Translations under genes and position numbers: made by a program | The notes under the pieces: generated by a model | What the model was told of the DNA's origin: nothing | Database searches by the model: none | The model's input: the letters and a program-made list of their open reading frames with translations, nothing else | In this document: positions 18,288-24,687 of the stretch, piece after piece | Numbering within the stretch: the first letter of the stretch is position 1 | Layout: each line of letters begins with the position of its first letter | Assembly (NCBI GenBank): GCA_946414885.1 | Contig: CAMKQH010000019.1 | Span: 1-64,000, forward strand | DNA length: 64,000 nt | Source of the DNA: an uncultured Lachnospiraceae bacterium | GTDB lineage: Bacteria; Bacillota; Clostridia; Lachnospirales; Lachnospiraceae | Reading direction: 5' to 3'

Positions 18288-18605
18288 TTACTTGGTCTTC
18301 ATCTTGATGTCGATGTAAACGCCTGCAGGCATTTCCAGTCTCTGAAGGGCATCGATGGTCTTCTGGTTGGGAGCGATGATGTCGATCAGTCTCTTGTGGG
18401 TACGCTGCTCGAACTGCTCTCTGGAATCCTTGTACTTGTGTACGGCTCTAAGAATGGTAACCACTTCCTTCTTAGTAGGAAGGGGCACGGGACCGCTGAC
18501 CTGGGAGCCCGTCTTCTTAACCGTTTCGATGATCTTCTTTGCAGATGCATCCACCTGCTGATGCTCGTAAGCCTTCAGGGTAATTCTCATTACTTGACTT
18601 GCCAT
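18288..18605 (-). CDS. rpsJ: 30S ribosomal protein S10
   Basis: S10 (NusE), 105 residues, a 30S head protein and a partner of NusB and NusG in transcription antitermination. It is the first gene of the cluster. The ATG at 18605 ([15 protein letters not shown]) has AGGAGG just upstream. The open frame extending 31 codons further has no family match and is leader RNA. The motifs [20 protein letters not shown] and [13 protein letters not shown] are diagnostic. Confidence 0.97.
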   Translation of the reverse strand: MASQVMRITLKAYEHQQVDASAKKIIETVKKTGSQVSGPVPLPTKKEVVTILRAVHKYKDSREQFEQRTHKRLIDIIAPNQKTIDALQRLEMPAGVYIDIKMKTK

Positions 18606-18896
18606 AAAAAAAGTCTCCTCCTTTTCGCACTTTTGATTTCGAAAGTACGACAAGTGGCGACTGTACACCCTCCCGTGTGTGTCCTGAACCATCTGCAACG
18701 TATGTCCGGCTCATTCCCTTACACGTCGTTTCTGCCCCGGGGGCAGACGTTTCTTGAACTTCAGCAAAAGTTCTTTTGGTACACAGTGACTTGTCGTCAG
18801 TTTCCTAACTTGACATTCGCTCCACGGAAAACCCGCCTTCCGTCACCGGAAAACGGCAACCTCACGCTTCACAGCTATCATGCCACAGCGAAGTTT
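18606..18896 (-). promoter_or_regulatory. Long structured leader of the S10 operon
   Basis: About 285 bases lie between the predicted transcription start (near 18890) and rpsJ, with no gene in between. Several hairpins can form: TCTGCCC/GGGCAGA (18731-18747, 3-base loop), GAACTT/AAGTTC (18756-18773) and ACGGAA/TTCCGT (about 18824-18844). A 13-base sequence (GCACTTTTGATTT on the plus strand) at 18627-18639 recurs at 18242-18254 in front of rplC. The leader has no intrinsic terminator, so attenuation of the classic kind is not evident. Confidence 0.5.
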
Positions 18897-18925
18897 AGTA
18901 TAAATGACAAAGGAGATTTGTGCAA
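18897..18925 (-). promoter_or_regulatory. Sigma-A promoter of the S10-spc-alpha operon
   Basis: TTGCAC (18920-18925), 17 bases, TATACT (18897-18902) on the minus strand. The -35 box and most of the spacer lie inside an 11-bp inverted repeat, GGAGATTTGTG/CACAAATCTCC (18912-18946), directly behind the symporter gene. This is the only strong promoter seen upstream of rpsJ. Confidence 0.75.
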
Positions 18926-18946
18926 GTAGAAATTTCACAAATCTCC

Positions 18947-18975
18947 CAAAAAAATTGTATTTTTTTAAATACAAT
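18947..18975 (-). terminator. Terminator of the symporter gene
   Basis: A 9-bp AT-rich stem (ATTGTATTT 18954-18962 with AAATACAAT 18967-18975, 4-base loop) is followed on the minus strand by a run of T. It lies just behind the stop codon of the symporter. A second hairpin (18912-18946) follows immediately and may reinforce it. Confidence 0.65.
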
Positions 18976-18996
18976 CCTATTTTTTTTACGAAATCC

Positions 18997-20526
18997 TTAA
19001 TCTGTTTCCTTCTTTGCCTTCTCAAAGAGCTCTTCAATTTCCTTGGAAGGTTCCTCGTCCCACTTGGATACTAGGATTGCTGCGATCATGCTGGCGATAA
19101 ATCCGGGAATGATCTCATAAAGACCCGTGGGCGTAGACAGGAATACGTACCAAAGCGCGTCCACCACAAAACCGGTCACGATGCCGGCTATGGCACCCTT
19201 ATAAGTGAATCTCTTCCAATATAATGACAACAGGATCGCAGGACCAAATGCCGCGCCGAAGGCTGCCCACGCGCACTCTACCAGTGCCATGATGCCCTTA
19301 CAGCTCGGGCTCATTGCGATCAGCAATGCGATGACGGAAATAATGCCAACCACGATTCTGCCCGCCCAAAGCATCTCTTTATCCGTTGCATTCTTGCGGA
19401 ACACGGGCTTATATACGTCAGACGCAAACGCCGAAGAGGATGCAAGCAGCTGGGAATCCGCGGTACTCATGGAAGCCGCCAGGATTGCGGAAAGCATGAT
19501 GCCGGCAATGAGTGCGGGGAAGATCTGACGAACGATGGTGATGAACACAAGCTGCTGGCTGCCCTGCTCAAGGTACGCGCCGAGGAACTGATGACCGGTA
19601 AGACCAACAACGGATGCCATTGCAAGGATCAAAGCGGTCCAACAGATACCAATAATGCGGGATTTCTTCATTTCGCCTTCCGACTTTACTGACATGTAAC
19701 GCACAAGGATGTGGGGCATGCCCATGTAGCCAAGGCCCCAGCCGAGGCCGCTCAGAATGTCGGAAATACTCTTCCAATCAAGCTTACCGCTGGACAACAG
19801 GTTGTAATAGTGCGGATCCGCCGCAACGGGTGCCAGCGGCGCGAAATCAGAGGCCTGCATTGCAAAGTTAACGATCAGCGGCGTTGCCATCAAAGCCGCC
19901 AGCATCAGCATGCCCTGGAAAAAGTCCGTCCAGCAAACCGCGTTAAAGCCGCCGAGGAAGGTATAGAGCAAAATGATCACTGCCGCGCAGATCATGTAGA
20001 AGGTCGCATCCATGGTAATGCCGCCCACCTCACGCACGCCAAACACCGTCGTGAACAGATTACCGCAAGCCACAAGGCTCGATGCAGCATATACGCAATA
20101 GGCTACAATGAAGATCACCGCGCAGATGATCTGCAAAATGGGGCTCTTTGAAAGGAAACGCTTGGTGAGGAACTGCGGGATCGTGATGGCATCGCCCGCC
20201 GCGATGGAATACCGGCGAAGCTTGGGAGCCACAAACATCCACGCACAGATGGTTCCGATCAGCAGACCCACGGAGATCCATACCTGACCCATGCCCCAAA
20301 GGTAAATGGAACCGGGAAGGCCCATCAGCACCCACGCGCTCATGTCGGATGCGCCCGCGGACAGCGCCGCCACCCATCCGTTCATGTTTCTGCCGCCCAG
20401 GAAATACTCCTTGTCGCCGCCCTGTAGCTTACTTCCCTTTACAAAGAAATATACGCCGACGGCCAGAACGATCACTAAGTAACATACAAATGCCACAACC
20501 TCCAAAACGTTTACTTCCATAATCAT
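18997..20526 (-). CDS. putP: Sodium:solute symporter, PutP (sodium/proline) type
   Basis: A 509-residue polytopic membrane protein of the SSS family. About 13 hydrophobic segments can be seen. The region around residues 55-65 (LSAGASDMSAWVLMGLPG) corresponds to helix 2 of PutP, with the alanine and methionine of the sodium site. The block ASMSTADSQLLASSSAF corresponds to the helix carrying the conserved Ser-Thr sodium ligands. Both support sodium-coupled uptake of proline. Length and blocks match PutP closely, but substrate specificity within SSS cannot be proved from sequence. It is monocistronic, divergent from the methyltransferase gene. Confidence 0.85.
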   Translation of the reverse strand: MIMEVNVLEVVAFVCYLVIVLAVGVYFFVKGSKLQGGDKEYFLGGRNMNGWVAALSAGASDMSAWVLMGLPGSIYLWGMGQVWISVGLLIGTICAWMFVAPKLRRYSIAAGDAITIPQFLTKRFLSKSPILQIICAVIFIVAYCVYAASSLVACGNLFTTVFGVREVGGITMDATFYMICAAVIILLYTFLGGFNAVCWTDFFQGMLMLAALMATPLIVNFAMQASDFAPLAPVAADPHYYNLLSSGKLDWKSISDILSGLGWGLGYMGMPHILVRYMSVKSEGEMKKSRIIGICWTALILAMASVVGLTGHQFLGAYLEQGSQQLVFITIVRQIFPALIAGIMLSAILAASMSTADSQLLASSSAFASDVYKPVFRKNATDKEMLWAGRIVVGIISVIALLIAMSPSCKGIMALVECAWAAFGAAFGPAILLSLYWKRFTYKGAIAGIVTGFVVDALWYVFLSTPTGLYEIIPGFIASMIAAILVSKWDEEPSKEIEELFEKAKKETD

Positions 20527-20679
20527 ACCCCCATTTTTACCGTTACTTTATCAAATTAACGCATTCCAACAATAAAATAGTAAATGGAAAATCCGAAAAA
20601 AGCAATTGTTTTTTCATAAAATTATGATACACTATGCTCAGTACAACTTACGGTAACGTATTTTTAAGGAGTCGCCATT

Positions 20680-21618
20680 ATGTGGATTGCGAATAACTGG
20701 AAGGATTATGAAGTCATAGACACGTCAAACGGAGAAAAGCTGGAGAGATGGGGGCAATACCGCCTGGTGCGGCCCGATCCCCAGGTCATCTGGAACACTC
20801 CCCACGATAACGAGGACTGGAAGAAAAAGAACGGCCACTATCACCGTTCCAGCAAGGGCGGCGGCGAATGGGAATTCTTCGGGCTTCCCGAGGAGTGGAC
20901 CATCCAGTATGCCGGGGCGAATTTCCCTCTGGCAAATGCCGCCGGAGGCGCTGAAACCACCGGAGGCGGCGTGCTTACCTTCCATTTAAAGCCCTTCAGC
21001 TTTAAGCATACGGGACTTTTTCCTGAGCAGGCCGTGAACTGGGACTGGTTCTCCGGCATCATCCAAAAGGCAAAAAAAGAGAACCCTGACCGCGAGATCA
21101 AGGTTCTGAATCTGTTTGCTTATACCGGTGGAGCGACCATCGCCGCAGCTGCTGCCGGGGCCAGCGTAACCCACGTGGACGCCGCAAAGGGCATGGTTGC
21201 CTGGGCAAAGGAAAACGCAGCCTCCTCCGGACTGGGCGAGGCGCCGGTCCGCTATTTCGTGGATGACTGCGTAAAGCTTGTGGAGCGTGAGATCCGCCGC
21301 GGCAACAAGTACGACGGCATCATCATGGATCCGCCCTCCTACGGCCGCGGCCCCAAGGGCGAGATCTGGAAGATCGAAGAAAGCATCTTCCCCTTCCTGG
21401 AGCTCTCCGCACAATTATTAAAGAAGGATTCCCTCTTCTTCCTGATCAATTCATACACTACGGGCCTGCAGCCCGCCGTTCTTTCTTACATGTTAAACAC
21501 CGTCATCACGAAGCGCTTTGGCGGCAAAGTCGTCTCCGACGAGATCGGCCTTCCCGTCACCGAAAGCGGCCTCATCCTTCCCTGCGGCGCTTCCGGCCGC
21601 TGGACCGGAGAAGCATAA
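20680..21618 (+). CDS. Class I SAM-dependent methyltransferase, rRNA (RlmI/RlmK)-like
   Basis: A 312-residue cytoplasmic enzyme. The SAM-binding motif I is LNLFAYTGGAT (residues 143-153), followed by the acidic strand end VTHVDAAKGMV. Motif IV is DPPSYGRG (217-224), the pattern of the RlmI/RlmK group of 23S rRNA methyltransferases. The N-terminal 100 residues lack a recognisable PUA domain, so it resembles the catalytic half of RlmI rather than the whole protein. The target nucleotide is not known. RBS AAGGAG stands upstream of the ATG. A large palindromic element follows 5 bp after the stop codon. Confidence 0.85.
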   Translation: MWIANNWKDYEVIDTSNGEKLERWGQYRLVRPDPQVIWNTPHDNEDWKKKNGHYHRSSKGGGEWEFFGLPEEWTIQYAGANFPLANAAGGAETTGGGVLTFHLKPFSFKHTGLFPEQAVNWDWFSGIIQKAKKENPDREIKVLNLFAYTGGATIAAAAAGASVTHVDAAKGMVAWAKENAASSGLGEAPVRYFVDDCVKLVEREIRRGNKYDGIIMDPPSYGRGPKGEIWKIEESIFPFLELSAQLLKKDSLFFLINSYTTGLQPAVLSYMLNTVITKRFGGKVVSDEIGLPVTESGLILPCGASGRWTGEA

Positions 21619-21623
21619 AACTG

Positions 21624-21897
21624 GGTCACGGGGACGTGTCTACTGACACATTTTTGATAAACTACACTCGCAATATGCTCGAGGGGATGGCTTGAATAGT
21701 ATCCCTCAGGCATATTTGCCAAGCGTCGGTACTTAGGAGGCGTATACGAGCGGAGACAGCATTTATGCTGGATCAGTTCGTGACTCCTTAGTACCGATAC
21801 GCTGCAAGTATAGCGCGAGCGTGCCTGAGGGACACTATCAAGCCACAGCCCCGAGTTTTTCAGTAATCAATGTGTCAGTAGACATGTCCCCGTGACC
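21624..21897. mobile_element. 274-bp near-palindromic repeat element (REP/MITE-like)
   Basis: An imperfect palindrome fills the gap between two convergent genes. The outer 28 bases of the two arms differ at about one position (GGTCACGGGGAC..TCTACTGACACA at the left, its complement at 21870-21897). Inner blocks also match, for example GGCTTGAATAGTATCCC against GGCTTGATAGTGTCCC (complement) and CGGTACTTAGGAG against CGGTACTAAGGAG. The centre is AGCATTTATGCT near 21757. It encodes nothing. Related ends occur at 54191-54217 and 63541-63634. It may act as a two-way terminator and may be a non-autonomous element moved by a transposase encoded elsewhere. Confidence 0.7.
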
Positions 21898-21902
21898 AAA
21901 TT

Positions 21903-23021
21903 TTACAGAACGAACTTCCGCATGGGCGGGAGGAGTCTGAGGATCCAGGTGGAAATCAGGGCTCCGAAGAAGGCGATGCAAAAGAACAGGGGCACGCCCA
22001 CGTAGAACCTGAAATTGTTGATGGAAATCTTCAATATCTTATAGAATAAGTTCAGGAAGGCCGGATGGATCAGGTAGATCCCAAAGCACAGGGGATTCAT
22101 CCAGATGCACAATGAAAACAGCTTGTCCCGGAACGAATCCTTGGTCTTAACGGATTCGTTCTTTTCTTTTGCCGGAATCCCGGCATCTAAATCCTTCTTA
22201 TCCTCCGCCGCCAGCTTTTGGAACGTCCAGCCTGCGTCAAACAGCAGAATGGCTGCAAGGAGCGTTAATGGATAACCGTAGGCCATTTCCAGCGCATACC
22301 CTTCCACAAAACGGCTCACCGTCTCCAGGATCAGAATCGCAAAAAAACCGATCAGGCAATAAACCCCTTCCTTTTTCGTCGGCTTTTTCTCACGGATGGA
22401 GAAAACGTAACCGCAGAGATAATAGAATACGTAGATACCCTGCTTCGGAATGGCGTAGATCTTATCCGCGCCGTTCAGCACCTCGAAAAAAGGGACAATG
22501 CTAACGCCCAAGACCAAAATCGCCATGATTCCATAGACGACGGCCTTGGGCACTTTTCCCAGCAGCCACTTGATCAGTGGCGTCAGGGCATATAAGATCA
22601 GTATCAGGTAGAGATACCACATGTGGGACCAGCTGCGTCCCATGGCCGTATTCTTAATGGCCCGCGGCACCATCCACCACTCAAAATACTTCAAATATCC
22701 CACCAGCTCCAACAGGGCATAGGGGATGCCAAAAATGATCAGCGTGAAAATGATTCTCCGGCAGTACTTAAACGCTGCGTCTTTCATGGTAACCCTGCGC
22801 TTCGGATCCAGAAACAGATAGCCGCTGATGATCAAAAACACCGGAACGCTCCATGAGGTCGCGTCGATCAGCGCATGAAACGCCTTCTCTCTCCGCTCCC
22901 AGCCCCTCATGTCAAAGAAGCCGTTGAGCACTCCCGAGATCGTATGCATCATCACCACGGCCATGGTTGCCGCCACCCGAAGCACGTCGAGGAAAATCTG
23001 TCTGTCCTTCCCAGTCTTCAC
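21903..23021 (-). CDS. Acyltransferase family 3 membrane protein
   Basis: A 372-residue protein of the acyltransferase-3 (OafA/WecH-like) family that moves acyl groups, usually acetyl, onto sugars of surface polymers. About ten hydrophobic segments are visible. The N-terminal family signature FLDVLRVAATMAVVMMHTISG (in part, residues 10-30) contains the conserved histidine, and FWxVPVFLIISGYLFL-like text follows (SWSVPVFLIISGYLF). It starts 11 bp after the anti-sigma-like gene and is therefore the third gene of the ECF sigma operon, suggesting a role in an envelope response. Confidence 0.85.
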   Translation of the reverse strand: MKTGKDRQIFLDVLRVAATMAVVMMHTISGVLNGFFDMRGWERREKAFHALIDATSWSVPVFLIISGYLFLDPKRRVTMKDAAFKYCRRIIFTLIIFGIPYALLELVGYLKYFEWWMVPRAIKNTAMGRSWSHMWYLYLILILYALTPLIKWLLGKVPKAVVYGIMAILVLGVSIVPFFEVLNGADKIYAIPKQGIYVFYYLCGYVFSIREKKPTKKEGVYCLIGFFAILILETVSRFVEGYALEMAYGYPLTLLAAILLFDAGWTFQKLAAEDKKDLDAGIPAKEKNESVKTKDSFRDKLFSLCIWMNPLCFGIYLIHPAFLNLFYKILKISINNFRFYVGVPLFFCIAFFGALISTWILRLLPPMRKFVL

Positions 23022-23032
23022 GGGATTCCCCC

Positions 23033-23881
23033 TTATTCTTCCGCCTGCATTGCAGCCTCTAATGCCGCCCGCAGTTCGTCGTAATCATATTCTTCGTCCA
23101 CGATCTCAAAGGTTCCCTCCAGATCGGTCTTCTGCAGATAGGATCCGTTGACGCGGATTTCCTTTGCCACGTTCCCTTCCTTGTCAATCAACTGCACGCA
23201 TACGTAATCCCCAAACGTCATATCCTGCGTCGGAACCAGTTCAAGTCCATCCAGCCAGGAATAGATCGCAGTCGAAAAAGACTTTGTAGCGGACTGCTCG
23301 GAACGCTTCCCGTATTCCTCAATCGATGCCTTGGCGGAATACGATATCAGCTTTGACGAATCGACTTGCTTCGTAATCTTTAAGAAATACTCCTCTTGTA
23401 AGGTTGCGGTAGCCGAATCGGAATTTGCACCTTTCGAAACTTCCTTACCATCATCATTTGACGCTTCAATTGCAGAAGCCACTTCCCTAGGTTCGCCATC
23501 AGCCTCATAATAATTTGCGGCCCCATCGTCGCATGCCATCGCATAATCCTGCCTGCCGACCTCCACGGTCGACTCTGCCGCTTTCGCAGATTCACCCTGC
23601 AATGCGTTTATTCCTTTACCTTTTTCGCCGTTATCCCGCGTGGCACTCATCTGCGCAGTAGCATCTGATGCCGTCTTACTTCCGCCATTTTGCAAGGTCA
23701 CCCAACACGTTCCGCCCACGACGATCAAAGCCAGACATGCCGCCATCACCTTCATGGCCTTCGCGTATTTCTGGAAGGAAATGACCTTCTTCTTTTTTTC
23801 ACTTCTTGCGAGGAGCTCTGGATCCACCCCGCTCATCGCTTCAAACAGGCGCTCCGCCTGCCCCGTCTTCTTTTCACTCAT
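23033..23881 (-). CDS. Single-pass membrane protein, putative anti-sigma factor
   Basis: A 282-residue protein with a short N-terminal cytoplasmic part (1-44), one membrane helix at about 45-62 (VMAACLALIVVGGTCW) and an external region rich in Ala, Ser, Asp and Glu up to residue 150, followed by a folded domain. The topology and its place 25 bp behind an ECF sigma gene are what one expects for a membrane-bound anti-sigma factor. I see no zinc-binding HxxxCxxC motif, so it would not be of the ZAS class. Function is inferred from context only. Confidence 0.65.
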   Translation of the reverse strand: MSEKKTGQAERLFEAMSGVDPELLARSEKKKKVISFQKYAKAMKVMAACLALIVVGGTCWVTLQNGGSKTASDATAQMSATRDNGEKGKGINALQGESAKAAESTVEVGRQDYAMACDDGAANYYEADGEPREVASAIEASNDDGKEVSKGANSDSATATLQEEYFLKITKQVDSSKLISYSAKASIEEYGKRSEQSATKSFSTAIYSWLDGLELVPTQDMTFGDYVCVQLIDKEGNVAKEIRVNGSYLQKTDLEGTFEIVDEEYDYDELRAALEAAMQAEE

Positions 23882-23906
23882 GTCCGTAACCTCATACTTT
23901 GCCTTC

Positions 23907-24470
23907 TCAGACCGTGATCCCTTGTTTTTCCAGATAAGCCTTCAGCTTTCCCCTGGTGCGGAACAGCGTCGTCTTTACGGAATTTAAATTCATCCCGTAG
24001 CGATCGGCAATCTCCGCATATTCCTCTGAATACCAGTATCTCCGAAGGAACACGTTACAATCCTTTTCCGGAAGCGTTTTTAAGAATTCATTGATCATTC
24101 TCTGAAGCTCTGCCGCTTCCACCGCATCCTCCGTGCTGCTTCCCGTGTCCGGAATGCACTCCTCCAGCTCATCCAGACAAACTCCCAGGTCACCGCTGCC
24201 GCGCTTGGCCGCCTTCTTTTTCTTATAGCGGTCAAACGAAAGGTTTCTGGTGATCGTTCCAAGGAAAATATTCAGATAATCCGGTCTGTTAGGCGGAATC
24301 GAATTCCATGCCCTCATCCAAGTATCATTGACGCATTCATCCGAATCCTCCTGATCATGAAGGATGTGGTATGCAATGCTAAAGCAGTAGGTTCCGTACT
24401 TATTCTGGGTCTCTGCAATGGCCTGCTCGTTTCGGTCAAAGTACAGATCCAGTATTTCCGTATCTTTCAA
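23907..24470 (-). CDS. ECF-type RNA polymerase sigma factor
   Basis: A sigma-70 family protein of the ECF group, with region 2 (SIAYHILHDQEDSDECVNDTWMRAW in part) and region 4 (EYAEIADRYGMNLNSVKTTL, a helix-turn-helix) separated by a linker. No region 3 or 1.1 is present. I prefer the TTG at 24470 (187 residues) because GGGAGG lies 8 bases before it and the family N-terminus is xKDTEILDLYFDRNE. A GTG at 24524, with AGGAG only 4 bases away, would add 18 residues of no family resemblance. It heads the operon with the putative anti-sigma and acyltransferase genes. Confidence 0.9.
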   Translation of the reverse strand: MKDTEILDLYFDRNEQAIAETQNKYGTYCFSIAYHILHDQEDSDECVNDTWMRAWNSIPPNRPDYLNIFLGTITRNLSFDRYKKKKAAKRGSGDLGVCLDELEECIPDTGSSTEDAVEAAELQRMINEFLKTLPEKDCNVFLRRYWYSEEYAEIADRYGMNLNSVKTTLFRTRGKLKAYLEKQGITV

Positions 24471-24540
24471 GATCCCGTCCTCCCACGTACTGTCGCAAAC
24501 GTCGTCACGTTGCGAGCGTCTCACGTATCTCCTGCTCTAT

Positions 24541-24599
24541 AAAAAGAGACGACATTCTTTTGCAAAAGTTCTTCCCTTTTTTGCAAAATTCGTCGCCTC
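24541..24599 (-). terminator. Intrinsic terminator or attenuator in front of the ECF sigma gene
   Basis: A long stem formed by 24579-24599 and 24546-24567 (GAGGCGACG.. and the 10-bp TTTTGCAAAA on each side, 11-base loop, a small internal mismatch) is followed on the minus strand by TTTTTAT. It lies directly downstream of a good promoter (24603-24631) and ends about 15 bases before the GTG and 70 before the TTG start, so it may sit inside the leader of the sigma operon. Confidence 0.75.
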
Positions 24600-24602
24600 T
24601 TT

Positions 24603-24631
24603 ATTTTAGCAAATTTCCATGGATGGTTCAA
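24603..24631 (-). promoter_or_regulatory. Candidate promoter of the ECF sigma operon
   Basis: TTGAAC (24626-24631), spacer 17, TAAAAT (24603-24608), minus strand. The predicted start, near 24596, falls at the foot of the terminator-like hairpin. Confidence 0.5.
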
Positions 24632-24646
24632 CCTATTTTAAAGTTA

Positions 24647-24675
24647 TGGGTCACGAAGATAGGTTTCGTGACCCA
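24647..24675 (-). terminator. Hairpin behind the large secreted protein gene
   Basis: A perfect 11-bp stem, TGGGTCACGAA/TTCGTGACCCA with a 7-base loop, lies 12 bp after the stop codon. The following sequence, TAACTTTAAAAT, is only a weak T-tract. The GGGTCACG end recalls the repeat family at 21624 and 54217. Confidence 0.5.
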
Positions 24676-24687
24676 AGTCTTTCGATT

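Noticed and set aside
18288..18698. Longer S10 reading frame beginning at 18698
   Set aside because: The extra 31 residues match no S10 family member, and the true ATG at 18605 has a strong ribosome binding site.
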